NCBI GenBank assembly: GCA_035528895.1
Contig: DATKXS010000157.1
Location: 1 to 64,000, forward strand
Length of the DNA: 64,000 bases
Source: UBA8522 sp035528895
Lineage (GTDB): Bacteria > Acidobacteriota > Aminicenantia > Aminicenantales > UBA8522
Direction of reading: 5' to 3'
Shown: positions 26,457-34,924 of the stretch, in pieces
Numbering within the stretch: position 1 is the first letter of the stretch
How the letters are laid out: the number at the start of each line of letters is the position of its first letter
Notes under the pieces: generated by a model
Database searches by the model: none
Told to the model about the DNA's origin: nothing
What the model saw: only the letters and a program-made list of their open reading frames with translations
Position numbers and translations under genes: made by a program

Positions 26457-27845
26457 TCAACTCTCCTTGAAATCGTTTTCCAGTCTCTCGACCAGGCGCT
26501 CGGTCCCGATTCCGCGGGACCCCTTCACCAGGATGAGGTCTCCTTCCTCGACGAGCGAGGATATCCGGGCTGCGGCCTCTTCCGAGGTCGCGAATGTCCG
26601 GACCTGAGCTGCGGGAAAGCCCGCGGCCAGGGCACCCTCGGCGATATGGCGGGCCAATGGTCCGATGGCCAAAAGCACGTCCCAGCCATAGCCGACGACA
26701 TCTTTCCCCGCCTGCCGGTGGAAGGCGACTTCTTCCGGGCCGAGCTCCAGCATGTCTCCCAGGACGGCGATTCTCCTTTTGGCGGGAAGAGATGCCAGCC
26801 CTTTAAGCGCGGCCTCGAGGGCCTTCGGGCTGGAGTTATAAGAATCGTCGATGAGTTGAAGACCGTGGCCGAGATCGATCAGTCTTCCTCTGCCCGGAAA
26901 CGGCGACAGTCGGGGGATACCCTCGATGATGACATCGAAGGGAAGAGAAAGGGCCTGGCCGGCGCCCACGGCCGCCAGGAGGTTGGAAAGGAAATCCTCG
27001 TAAAAGAAAGGAAAACGGACCTCCCCGGTCTTGTCCTCCAGCCGGAGCTTGAAGACCATCCCGGCCGTCCCCAGTTTCCGGACGGCCGCGGCTTGGACGT
27101 CGCAGCCCCGGGAGAATCCGAAAGTGATCCGCCGGCCTTTCCAGCCCCGTCCGATTTCCTTGACCAGGTCGTCGTCGCCGTTGAGGACGGCGGTTCCGTC
27201 CGGTTTCGCGCCGTCGAGGATCTCTTTCTTGGCCTGGGCGATGGCCTCCAGGGTGTGGAAGAATTCGAGATGGACGGGGTTGATGTTGGTAATGACCGCA
27301 ACGTCGGGGGGGGCCGTTCGGGTGAGGGCCAGGATCTCCCCCGGCCCACTCGTCCCCATCTCCAGCACGGCCATTTCCTGGCCCGGCCGGAATTTGAGCA
27401 GGGAGAGCGCCAGGCCGAGCCGATTGTTGAAATTCCCTTCCGACTTGAGCACCCGGAAACGCCGAGAGAGCAGGCCGGCCGTGAACTCCTTGGTGGTCGT
27501 CTTGCCGATACTCCCGGTAATACCGATCACCCGGGGACGGTACTCGTCCAGGACCGACCGGGCGAGCGCCTGAAGCGCCGCTACGGTGTCCGAGACACGC
27601 ACCAGCGAGAACCCGTGGTCGACCGGCTTGATGTCCCGGGAGATGACCGCGCCGCGGGCTCCTTTCCGGGCGGCGTCGGGGATGAAGACGTGTCCATCCC
27701 GTTTGGCGACGACGGCGAAAAAGAGCTCTCCCGGTTGGCTTAAACGGGAGTCGATATTGAAAGCCTGGAACAGGGAAGAGGGGTTCCCCTGCACGATCCT
27801 CCCGGCTACGCGGGCGGCGATTTCATCCAGCCGCAGCTCCACCAT
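26457..27845 (-). CDS. murF: UDP-MurNAc-tripeptide--D-alanyl-D-alanine ligase
   Basis: 462 residues; adds D-Ala-D-Ala, completing the pentapeptide. N-terminal domain with FNIDSRLSQPGELFFAV, ATP loop GITGSIGKTTTKEF, NINPVHLEFFHTLEAIAQAK in place of the usual NxxxAHL motif, and the C-terminal IDDSYNSSPKALEAAL and AVLGDMLELG. Start ATG at 27845 shares one base with the murE stop (TGATG). The long in-frame extension up to 29096 is a murE shadow. Confidence 0.96.
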   Translation of the reverse strand: MVELRLDEIAARVAGRIVQGNPSSLFQAFNIDSRLSQPGELFFAVVAKRDGHVFIPDAARKGARGAVISRDIKPVDHGFSLVRVSDTVAALQALARSVLDEYRPRVIGITGSIGKTTTKEFTAGLLSRRFRVLKSEGNFNNRLGLALSLLKFRPGQEMAVLEMGTSGPGEILALTRTAPPDVAVITNINPVHLEFFHTLEAIAQAKKEILDGAKPDGTAVLNGDDDLVKEIGRGWKGRRITFGFSRGCDVQAAAVRKLGTAGMVFKLRLEDKTGEVRFPFFYEDFLSNLLAAVGAGQALSLPFDVIIEGIPRLSPFPGRGRLIDLGHGLQLIDDSYNSSPKALEAALKGLASLPAKRRIAVLGDMLELGPEEVAFHRQAGKDVVGYGWDVLLAIGPLARHIAEGALAAGFPAAQVRTFATSEEAAARISSLVEEGDLILVKGSRGIGTERLVERLENDFKES

Positions 27846-29314
27846 CAGGGCTTTCCCTCCAGAGTCCCGAGGATCGAGCGGACGACTTCGGTGTCGTCGA
27901 AATGGATTGTCCTGTCCTTGAAAATCTGATAGTCCTCGTGCCCTTTGCCGGCGATGAGAACGTAATCGCCCTTCCGGGACTCGGCCAGGGCCTGAGCGAT
28001 GGCTTCTTTCCGGTCGGGAATGATCCTGTAGTTCTTCGCGCCCTTGCTGATGAAACCCTGTTCGATGTCGGCGATGATGGCCGGCGGGTCCTCGGAGCGG
28101 GGGTTGTCGGAAGTGATGAAGGTCTGGTCGGCGAGGGCCGCGGCGACCTCTCCCATCCTCGGTCTCTTGGTCTTGTCCCGGTCCCCGCCCGCTCCGAAAA
28201 CGAGCAGGATGCGTTGGGGCTTTAGCTCCCGGATGGCTTCCAACAGGCTGCGCATGGCCTGGTCGGTGTGGGCGTAGTCGACAAAAACATGGAAGCCCAA
28301 CGTGTTCTCCACCTTCTCCAACCTCCCCGGGATGGTCTTGAGAGCCGAGATCCCATCTTTGATAGTCGACGCGGGGATGTTCAGGGCCAGGCCGGTAGCC
28401 ACGGCCGCCAGGATGTTGTAGAGATTGTGCTTGCCCATCAGCGCCGAGCAGATCTTCACCTGTCCCCCTGGATAGTCCACTTCCGCTTTGATACCGGTCT
28501 CCGCGAAGCGGCACTGCTCGGCCCGGACGATCGCCGCCGGCTCGAGGCCGAAGGATATGGTGGTCAGGGGGAGCTCGGCCATCAGGCGATTTCCCCAGGG
28601 ATCGTCCAGGTTGACGACCGCCGTTCGCTTCTTGGCGTTCAGGAAGAAGAGCCTTTTCTTGGCCTCGAAGTAATCCTCCATCGAGGCGTGGTAATCGAGG
28701 TGCTCGGCGCTCAGGTTGGTGAAGACCGCGATGTCGAAATGCACTCCCCAGACCCGCTTGAGATCCAGGGCGTGGGAGGAGACCTCGATGAGGCAGTGGG
28801 TCACGCCTTGCTCCAGCATCTCGCTCATCATCCGCTGCAGGTCGGGGGCTTCCGGAGTCGTCCGGGGGGCCGGCTGGACCATCTTCGGCCAGCGGTAGTT
28901 GATGGTCCCGATGACGCCGGGCCGGAATTCCCCCTTCTGGAGGATGGACTCGAGGAGATAAGTCAAGGTCGTTTTGCCCTTGGTCCCGGTGATGCCGATG
29001 ACTTTCAAGCCCATCGAGGGGTGGCCGTAGAAGTTGGCCGCGGCCAGGGCCAGAGCCTCCCGGACGTCCGGCGTCTGGACCCATGGAGATGTCCACTTCT
29101 GCGGTCCGGGTCGGTCCGAGAGGATGGCCTCGGCGCCGCTCCGCCGGGCCTCTTCGATGAATTTGAACCCGTCCTTTTTTTCTCCCAAAATAGCGGCGAA
29201 AAGGAATCCCGGCTTGACCTGCTTGGAGGAGTGGGTGAGGCCGAGGATTTCCGTCTCGCCGTTTCCGCTGAACTGGCAGTTCGGGACGTCCTTGAACAGG
29301 TCCTTGAGCTTCAT
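27845..29314 (-). CDS. murE: UDP-MurNAc-tripeptide synthetase (meso-DAP adding)
   Basis: 489 residues. ATP loop GITGTKGKTTLTYL, HLDYHASMEDYFEAKKRLF, and the amino-acid selector motif DNPRSEDP near residue 408. DNPR is the form found in enzymes that add meso-diaminopimelate, whereas lysine-adding enzymes differ here, so the cell wall is predicted to be of the DAP type. N-terminal domain has GLTHSSKQVKPGFLFAA. Its start overlaps the ftsI stop by four bases (ATGA). Confidence 0.96.
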   Translation of the reverse strand: MKLKDLFKDVPNCQFSGNGETEILGLTHSSKQVKPGFLFAAILGEKKDGFKFIEEARRSGAEAILSDRPGPQKWTSPWVQTPDVREALALAAANFYGHPSMGLKVIGITGTKGKTTLTYLLESILQKGEFRPGVIGTINYRWPKMVQPAPRTTPEAPDLQRMMSEMLEQGVTHCLIEVSSHALDLKRVWGVHFDIAVFTNLSAEHLDYHASMEDYFEAKKRLFFLNAKKRTAVVNLDDPWGNRLMAELPLTTISFGLEPAAIVRAEQCRFAETGIKAEVDYPGGQVKICSALMGKHNLYNILAAVATGLALNIPASTIKDGISALKTIPGRLEKVENTLGFHVFVDYAHTDQAMRSLLEAIRELKPQRILLVFGAGGDRDKTKRPRMGEVAAALADQTFITSDNPRSEDPPAIIADIEQGFISKGAKNYRIIPDRKEAIAQALAESRKGDYVLIAGKGHEDYQIFKDRTIHFDDTEVVRSILGTLEGKP

Positions 29315-31104
29315 GGGCGTTCCTGGCTCCGGAGCTGAGCGGTCACGAGCTTCTGGGCCGGGCCCGACTGCGGGACCTGCCGCAAGTACAGCAGGACCCG
29401 ACGGGCGATCTCGCGAAACACGGGCGCGGCCACCTGCCCGCCGTACTGAGGGCTGTACTTCGGCTCGTCGATCACAACGATTATCGAAAGCATCGGGCGG
29501 TCGGCGGGCACGAAGCCCACGAACGACGCCAGATGCCGGCTGGCCAGGTAGACGCCGAGCTTATGGTCCAATTTTCGAGCCGTCCCGGTTTTGCCCGCCA
29601 CCCGGAAGCCCTCGACCTGGGCGGCTTGGCCTGTGCCGTTGGCGACGACCTCTTCGAAGACGCGGCGGGTGAGTTCGGAGGCGGTCCTCTCGGAAATGAT
29701 CCTGTCTCCGGCGGGCGGCACGTCGGGGTTGAATCCAGATAGGTTGAACGTTTCCCTTGTGATCCGGAGGGGAATCAGGACCCCTCGGTTCGCGAACACG
29801 TTCATGGCCTGGAGGACCTGGACGGCGGTCACCGATATCTCGTAGCCTATGGAGTGAGCAGCCAGAGAGGTCCGGCTCCATTTGTGCAGGGAGTGGAAGA
29901 TCCCGTTCTCCTCGCCCGGAAGATCGATGCCGGTCTTTTGGCCGAAGCCGAAGGCCTGGATCATCCGGTAGAGATGGTTTGGCCCGATTCTCTGACCCAC
30001 CTTGATGGTACCCACGTTCGAGGAGTGGATGATCACTTCGGGGAAGCTGAGTATCCCCATCTTTTTGTGGTCGTTGATCGTCCAACCGGCCACCCTGATC
30101 ATTCCCTCGCTGCAGTCGAAGATGTCGTCGAGACCGACCGCACCGGCCTCCAGGGCGGCCGAGGCGGTGACGATCTTGAACATCGAGCCGGGTTCGAAGT
30201 TCTGTTGGATGGCCCGGTTGCGGCCCCGTTCGAGCGGCAAGGGCGGATAGTCGTTGGGGTCGTAGGTCGGCCAGGTGGCCATGGCCAGGATCTCTCCGGA
30301 GGCGGGGTGAGAGATGATCACCGTTCCCCAGCCGGCGGCATGTTCGCGGACGGCCCTTTCGAGCTCCCGCTCGGCGATATATTGGATGGGCTCGTCAAGG
30401 GTCAGGATGAGATCCTTTCCCGGCGTGGATTCCTTGAGGACTTCCCAGTCGTAACGTCTCTTGTTGGCGTCCCTCAGGATCAGTCTTCGGCCCTTCTCTC
30501 CGGCGAGCCTGGCGTCGTACTGGAGCTCGATGCCGGCCAAGCCCCTATCATCGACGTCCACTCCGCCGAGCACGTGGGCCGCCAGGATCCCGGAGGGATA
30601 GAACCGCTTATTCTCCTCCTGAAAATGAACACCGTTCAGGTCGAGCCCGGCGACCCGGTCGGCTTGTTCTTGGCTGATTTTCCTTTTGATAAAGATGAAC
30701 GAATCCCCCGCTTGAATCCTGGTCTTGATCCCGGTAAGCTCCTTGGCGGAGAGGTTGAGGATCTTTTTCAAGGATTCCACCCGGGCGAACTGAACAGCGG
30801 CCGGTTCCTTATTGTTGGACAAGCAAAAGACGGTGGGCACCGGCAGGCTCCGGCTCAGGATTTTGCCATGGCGGTCGAAGATCGTTCCCCGCTCCGGTAC
30901 GATGTCGCGTTCGAGCTGGCTCTGCCGGGTGACCGCTTCACGGAAGCGTCGGTAATCGATGACCTGGAGCTGGATGAGCCGCAGGGTCAGGACGACAAAC
31001 CAAAGGAAAAAGAAGAAAGCCAGAATGATCGTCCGCTTGAGGACGCGTTTCTGGCAAGAAGGGCCGAAGTCATGTCGGGTCATCGGTCCGCCTGATGTCC
31101 TCAT
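29311..31104 (-). CDS. ftsI: Septal peptidoglycan transpeptidase FtsI (PBP3)
   Basis: 597 residues from the ATG at 31104; another ATG at 31083 (590 residues) has AGGCGG just upstream and is an equally possible start. One transmembrane helix near the N-terminus (IILAFFFFLWFVVLTLRLIQL), a pedestal domain with RDIVPERGTIFDRHGKILS, and the transpeptidase domain with SxxK in EPGSMFKIV, SxN in HSSNVGT and KTG in VAGKTGTARK. Cross-links septal peptidoglycan with FtsW. No PASTA domain is seen at the C-terminus. It overlaps ftsL at the start and murE at the end. Confidence 0.95.
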   Translation of the reverse strand: MRTSGGPMTRHDFGPSCQKRVLKRTIILAFFFFLWFVVLTLRLIQLQVIDYRRFREAVTRQSQLERDIVPERGTIFDRHGKILSRSLPVPTVFCLSNNKEPAAVQFARVESLKKILNLSAKELTGIKTRIQAGDSFIFIKRKISQEQADRVAGLDLNGVHFQEENKRFYPSGILAAHVLGGVDVDDRGLAGIELQYDARLAGEKGRRLILRDANKRRYDWEVLKESTPGKDLILTLDEPIQYIAERELERAVREHAAGWGTVIISHPASGEILAMATWPTYDPNDYPPLPLERGRNRAIQQNFEPGSMFKIVTASAALEAGAVGLDDIFDCSEGMIRVAGWTINDHKKMGILSFPEVIIHSSNVGTIKVGQRIGPNHLYRMIQAFGFGQKTGIDLPGEENGIFHSLHKWSRTSLAAHSIGYEISVTAVQVLQAMNVFANRGVLIPLRITRETFNLSGFNPDVPPAGDRIISERTASELTRRVFEEVVANGTGQAAQVEGFRVAGKTGTARKLDHKLGVYLASRHLASFVGFVPADRPMLSIIVVIDEPKYSPQYGGQVAAPVFREIARRVLLYLRQVPQSGPAQKLVTAQLRSQERP

Positions 31105-31378
31105 AGATGATCTGCTCCGGTTTCGGCTCGACGAGCCGGAGCTCCTCGCGGGCGATCCGGTCCACCCTGTCCAGGGCCAGCAGCGCCGCCCGCTCCGTCT
31201 CCAGTCTCTTGATATCCTCTCCCAGCCGGACGATATTTTCCTCGAGCAGGCTGGTCTGGTAGCCGAGCTGGATGATAGCGGCCTGGTGCCAGATATAGAA
31301 AGTCAGGGTGGCGATGGCCAGAAGGATGCAGCCGACCGCCGCGGCGATCTCTTTTTTTTCGAACTTCCTCCGGACCAT
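31070..31378 (-). CDS. ftsL: Cell division protein FtsL
   Basis: 102 residues: a short basic tail, one transmembrane helix (AAAVGCILLAIATLTFYIW) and a periplasmic coiled coil with leucine heptads (LEENIVRLGEDIKRLETERA) followed by RIAREELRLVEP. This is the size and layout of FtsL, which joins FtsQ and FtsB to activate FtsWI. Sequence identity in this family is always low, so the call leans on position: between rsmH and ftsI, with one-base overlap to rsmH (TGATG). Confidence 0.85.
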   Translation of the reverse strand: MVRRKFEKKEIAAAVGCILLAIATLTFYIWHQAAIIQLGYQTSLLEENIVRLGEDIKRLETERAALLALDRVDRIAREELRLVEPKPEQIIYEDIRRTDDPT

Positions 31379-32274
31379 CAGAGCTTCTCCGCCGCCCTCA
31401 GCTTGGCCGCCTTGGAGCGCGAGTTGGCGGCCGTCTCTTCCTCGGTGGGAGTGACCGGTTTCCGGGTGAGAAGGCGGACGACGGCGGGGCCGCCGTCGCT
31501 TCCCGACAACCGGGCGAAGGTGCGCTTGACGATCCTGTCCTCGAGGGAATGAAAAGAGATGACCACGAAGCGCGCGCCCGAGGGAACGCGGCCGGCCATC
31601 GTCTCCAGGAATTCCCCCACTCCCTGGAGTTCCTGGTTGACCTCGATACGCAGGGCCTGGAAGACCTTGGCCGCGGGGTGGACCTTGCCTTTCTGGGGGA
31701 TCCAGTGGCAGACCTGCTCGATGACCTGCCGGAGTTCGATCGTTGTCTCAAACTTCCTGACCTTCCGGCGGGTGACGATCTCACGGGCCAGCTTCTTGGC
31801 CTGCCTCAGCTCCCCGTATTCCTGGAAGAGGTGGGCGAGCCTCGGCTCCGAATAGGTGTCGATGATCTTGAAGGCGGTCGTTTTATTTCTCCGGTCCATC
31901 CGCATGTCCAGCGGTCCTTCCTGGTTGAAGCTGAAACCCCGTTCGGGAGAATCGAGTTGGAAGGAGGACAGGCCCAGGTCGAGGAGCAATCCCCGGACGG
32001 TCGAGAAATCGATATCGAGTTCGGGTAGGCAACGAAAGTCCGCCTGATAGAGCCGGGCGCGGTCGGCGTAAGGCACGAGCGTCTCCTTGACTCTATCCAG
32101 GGCGAGCTCGTCGACGTCCAGCCCGACGAGGGAAGCGCGCGGATTCTTCTTCAGGATCTCGAGGGAGTGGCCGCCCAGGCCGATGGTGCCGTCGATGTAG
32201 GTGCCTTCTCGGGCGACGCCCAACAGCTGCAGCACCTCGCGGAGAAGGACGGGGACATGTCCACGATCAATCAT
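31378..32274 (-). CDS. rsmH: 16S rRNA (cytosine1402-N4)-methyltransferase
   Basis: 298 residues; SAM-dependent methylation of C1402 in the ribosomal P site. Motifs: HVPVLLREVLQLL at the N-terminus, YIDGTIGLGGHSLEIL (SAM loop), LLLDLGLSSFQLDSPERGFS, and FQALRIEVNQELQGV and VVISFHSLEDRIVKR. ATG 32274 is chosen because homologues begin just before HVPVLL; it overlaps the mraZ stop by eight bases. An upstream in-frame start at 32322 would lie well inside mraZ. Confidence 0.96.
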   Translation of the reverse strand: MIDRGHVPVLLREVLQLLGVAREGTYIDGTIGLGGHSLEILKKNPRASLVGLDVDELALDRVKETLVPYADRARLYQADFRCLPELDIDFSTVRGLLLDLGLSSFQLDSPERGFSFNQEGPLDMRMDRRNKTTAFKIIDTYSEPRLAHLFQEYGELRQAKKLAREIVTRRKVRKFETTIELRQVIEQVCHWIPQKGKVHPAAKVFQALRIEVNQELQGVGEFLETMAGRVPSGARFVVISFHSLEDRIVKRTFARLSGSDGGPAVVRLLTRKPVTPTEEETAANSRSKAAKLRAAEKL

Positions 32275-32728
32275 TCGATTTTCCGCGGGGGATGAGATCG
32301 GCGATGTTCTCGAAATCTTCATCCGTCAGCGGTTTTTTCTCGAGCTTCTCGTCCAGAAGTTCTCTGTTCCAAACTTCCAAGTGATCGTTCAGTCCGATGA
32401 CTTCCACTTCATCCTGGAGCCTGGCCGTTCCCCGCAAGGCCAGAGTGAGCAAAACCCGACCCTTGGAATCGATTTCGTGTTTGGTGCCTTTCCGGTTGAC
32501 ACGGAGCAGGAAGCGGCGGACATCCGGCCGGAGATGGAGCGCGCCCTCTTTGGCCACCCCGGTCATCCTTTCCCAGACCGCCAGGGGATAGATCTGCACG
32601 GCCTCGTCGGTCAGGGAGGTGATGAACACGTCCTTCCCGTATTCCTCTTCGATCGCGGCCCGGAACTTTTCGGGGATCTTGATCCGTCCGCTCTTGTCGA
32701 TCTTCGCCGTGTAGCTGCCTATTAACAT
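32267..32728 (-). CDS. mraZ: Transcriptional regulator MraZ
   Basis: 153 residues with two tandem SpoVT/AbrB-like halves (GSYTAKIDKSGRIKIPEKFR and later NRKGTKHEIDSKGRVLLTLA), the MraZ layout. In E. coli MraZ represses the dcw operon by binding repeated TGGGN boxes; three such boxes lie just upstream here, so autoregulation is expected. It is the first gene of the cell-wall and division cluster that runs to ftsZ and hutI. Ribosome site weak. Confidence 0.95.
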   Translation of the reverse strand: MLIGSYTAKIDKSGRIKIPEKFRAAIEEEYGKDVFITSLTDEAVQIYPLAVWERMTGVAKEGALHLRPDVRRFLLRVNRKGTKHEIDSKGRVLLTLALRGTARLQDEVEVIGLNDHLEVWNRELLDEKLEKKPLTDEDFENIADLIPRGKSND

Positions 32729-32738
32729 CTTAAGATCT

Positions 32739-32765
32739 GTCCCGTTTTATCCCAATTTATCCCAT
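32739..32765 (-). promoter_or_regulatory. MraZ operator: three TGGGA-type boxes
   Basis: On the minus strand TGGGAT, TGGGAT and CGGGAC start exactly ten bases apart, i.e. five-base boxes with five-base spacers as described for MraZ binding. They lie between the -10 element and the mraZ start, over the expected transcription start. Confidence 0.85.
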
Positions 32766-32773
32766 TTGCTTAG

Positions 32774-32802
32774 AATATAGGGGACCAAAAAACAAATGTC
32801 AA
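32774..32802 (-). promoter_or_regulatory. Promoter of the dcw cluster
   Basis: Minus strand TTGACA (32797-32802), 17-base spacer, TATATT (32774-32779). Strong sigma70 match; no other convincing promoter was seen inside the tightly packed cluster downstream. The same hexamers and spacing occur before dnaG. Confidence 0.82.
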
Positions 32803-32884
32803 GCAGAAATTAAAAGAAAATAACTATATTTTACCGAGATATTAAATGAGTATAAGAGGGAGCCGGTCGGGCTCTTGGGCCTCC

Positions 32885-33148
32885 CTATTCCGTCTGAGGA
32901 AGGTTCGCAAGCAACCCCTTGGCGAGGGAGAAGTCGTCTTCCGAGACCATCACTCTGAGCTCACCCATGCCGTCCACGGTCATCGGATAGACGGACTGAA
33001 CCATCTGCCCCTGGAGGATGCAGGAGATTCCCTGGCTCTCCAAGAAGTTCTTGATGACCTCGGCTTCGACGGGTCCCATGACCCGTACGAGCTCCCTGAG
33101 TTTCATGTCTTTTGCGGACTTACGGCCTTTTCTATCTTCTGCCGACAT
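32885..33148 (-). CDS. DUF2007-like small protein
   Basis: 87 residues. The core LRELVRVMGPVEAEVIKNFLES followed by GISCILQGQMVQSVYPM and VMVSEDDFSLAKGLLA fits the DUF2007 ('putative signal transducing') fold, a small ferredoxin-like alpha-beta domain of unknown role. A basic N-terminal stretch (AEDRKGRKSAKDMK) precedes it. The start ATG at 33148 has GGAGGAAG upstream and lies inside the NUDIX gene end, overlapping it by 17 bases. Longer in-frame starts would read through the NUDIX gene and are rejected. Confidence 0.75.
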   Translation of the reverse strand: MSAEDRKGRKSAKDMKLRELVRVMGPVEAEVIKNFLESQGISCILQGQMVQSVYPMTVDGMGELRVMVSEDDFSLAKGLLANLPQTE

Positions 33149-33557
33149 CTTTCTTCCTCCAGTAATCTGCCAGGATCCGTTCGTGGTCGAAGGCCAGAGG
33201 GCGAGGCCTGTCTTCTTCGGTGAAGATCCCGATATTCCGGGCATCGTCCTGGGCCCGGGGATGTCCCTGCGCTGTGGCGATGTAGACAGTGGTGATGGTG
33301 TGGAAACGAGGATCGCGGCCGGGGTCGGAATAGGTGTGGAACTGCTCGATCAGGACGATGTCGAGCGATGTCTCTTCCTTAGCTTCCCGGACGGCGGCCT
33401 CTTCCAGCGACTCGCCGTATTCGACGAAGCCGCCGGGAAGGGCCCAGCCGAAAGGCGGGAATTTCCGCTCGACCAGGACGATGCCGGGACGGCCGTCCTC
33501 ATGCTCGATCTCGATGATGATATCGACGGTCGGAAAAGGATTCTTGTGTTCGATCAT
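33132..33557 (-). CDS. NUDIX hydrolase
   Basis: 141 residues. The Nudix box is visible as GGFVEYGESLEEAAVREAKE then ETSLDI, matching GX5EX7REUXEEXGU closely, with the catalytic glutamates in REAKEET. Preceded by FPPFGWALPGGFVEYGE. Such proteins hydrolyse nucleoside diphosphate derivatives; features such as PGRDPRFHTITTVY resemble ADP-ribose or related sugar pyrophosphatases, but the substrate is not certain. The ATG lies one base after the stop of the M23 gene, and the end overlaps DUF2007, so the three are probably one transcript. Confidence 0.88.
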   Translation of the reverse strand: MIEHKNPFPTVDIIIEIEHEDGRPGIVLVERKFPPFGWALPGGFVEYGESLEEAAVREAKEETSLDIVLIEQFHTYSDPGRDPRFHTITTVYIATAQGHPRAQDDARNIGIFTEEDRPRPLAFDHERILADYWRKKDVGRR

Positions 33558-33558
33558 C

Positions 33559-34854
33559 TCAGAAAAAACTGGAGCCGACCAGGACGAGGGGCTCGGCGAG
33601 CAGAAGCCGGTATTTCTCGATCTCTTTCCCGAAATCGCCCAGCAGCTCTTCCTTGAGCGGCTCGACGGGGTCGAACTTGGCGCTGAGGGGATTGAGATAG
33701 CTGCCGTTGCGCTTGATCCGGTAATCCAGGTGGGGGCCGGTCGAATCCCCCGAGGAGCCGACATACCCCACGATGCCGCCGCTCTTCACCCGGGCCCCCG
33801 AACGGATCCCGGGACCGAAGCTCCGCAGATGGAGGTACATCGTCTCATAGGCGTTCTTGTGCCGGATCCTGACCATCCGGCCCGAGGCTCCGTTCCATCC
33901 GGCGAAGGACACCACGCCGTCGGCCGTGGCCTGGACCGGTGTCCCGACCTGAGCCGCGTAGTCCACTCCGTAGTGCGCCCTGTACACCTTGTGGATCGGG
34001 TGGAGCCGGCTCCGGCTAAAGCGGGAAGTGATCCGCGCCCACTTGATCGGGGACTTCCGGAATTCTTTCTCCAGTGATTGGCCTTGAGCGTCGTAATAAC
34101 CGGGCTTATGAGTATCGGGGGGCGAAGCGAAATAGAAAGCCTGGTGGATTTTTCCCTGGTTGAGGAGTTCAGCGGCCAGGATCTGCCCGTAGCCGATGAA
34201 CCTTCCCTGGAGGTACCTTTTCTCGAAGATGACCTTGAAGGTATCCCCCTGCCTGATGTCTATGTAGAAATCGACATCCCAGCCGAAAAGGTCGGCGAAG
34301 GCCAGGGCCAGAGAATCCTCTTCTCCGTGCCGGTCGAAGGCCTGGATGGGGCTGTCCTCGATCGTGCCCCAGACCATGCCGATCTCTGTCTCGACCGGAC
34401 GAGCCTCGAGCGCTGCCCGAAACAGGTCCTCTCGTTTCTCTACGCTCAAATAGTTGATGTCATCGACATCGTATTCCAGCCGCACCACGGCTCCGGATGG
34501 GTCGGCATAGAGACGGAGGAACCGGCCGGCCCTGATACGGCGCAGGTCGAAGACCGGCTTAATCTGGTCATACAGTGCCTGGATATCGGCCGGAGAAAAC
34601 CCATAACGGGATAGGATCTTGCCGATGGTGTCCCCCGGGCGAACCCTGATCTGGTATTCTGCCAGGGCGGGCGAGGGAACGGCCGATGAAACCGGCGCCC
34701 ACGTCTTGGCCGGGACGGGAGGGGTCCTTTGGCCATCGACCCGGGTCAAAACGAAGATGACGACGGCGGTGAGAACGGCGAGGAGCGTGAGGATGAGGAG
34801 CAGGCGCTTCCTTTTCTGGCGCTGGATTCTGAAATAAACTCTGGAAGCCGTCAT
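33559..34854 (-). CDS. M23 peptidoglycan endopeptidase with N-terminal anchor
   Basis: 431 residues. One transmembrane anchor near the N-terminus (LLLILTLLAVLTAVVIFVL), a LysM-like or OapA-like segment (IRVRPGDTIGKILSRYGFSP), a middle domain, then a C-terminal M23 domain with the zinc motif HYGVDYAA, and MYLHLRSFGPGIRSGARVK. The last motif, usually HLHY, is GPHLDYRI here: the second histidine is aspartate, which may still bind metal. The layout resembles MepM-type DD-endopeptidases that open cross-links for wall growth, which fits its position next to the dcw cluster. Confidence 0.87.
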   Translation of the reverse strand: MTASRVYFRIQRQKRKRLLLILTLLAVLTAVVIFVLTRVDGQRTPPVPAKTWAPVSSAVPSPALAEYQIRVRPGDTIGKILSRYGFSPADIQALYDQIKPVFDLRRIRAGRFLRLYADPSGAVVRLEYDVDDINYLSVEKREDLFRAALEARPVETEIGMVWGTIEDSPIQAFDRHGEEDSLALAFADLFGWDVDFYIDIRQGDTFKVIFEKRYLQGRFIGYGQILAAELLNQGKIHQAFYFASPPDTHKPGYYDAQGQSLEKEFRKSPIKWARITSRFSRSRLHPIHKVYRAHYGVDYAAQVGTPVQATADGVVSFAGWNGASGRMVRIRHKNAYETMYLHLRSFGPGIRSGARVKSGGIVGYVGSSGDSTGPHLDYRIKRNGSYLNPLSAKFDPVEPLKEELLGDFGKEIEKYRLLLAEPLVLVGSSFF

Positions 34855-34924
34855 GACCTTTCCGGCGTTCTCTGTTCTCTACTCCCCCGGGCCCTCTGGA
34901 GCTTCATTTTTCCGTCCGGACCGG

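Noticed and set aside
26457..29096. An 879-residue open frame covering murF
   Set aside because: The N-terminal 417 residues are a frame shadow of murE with low-complexity composition; MurF begins at 27845.
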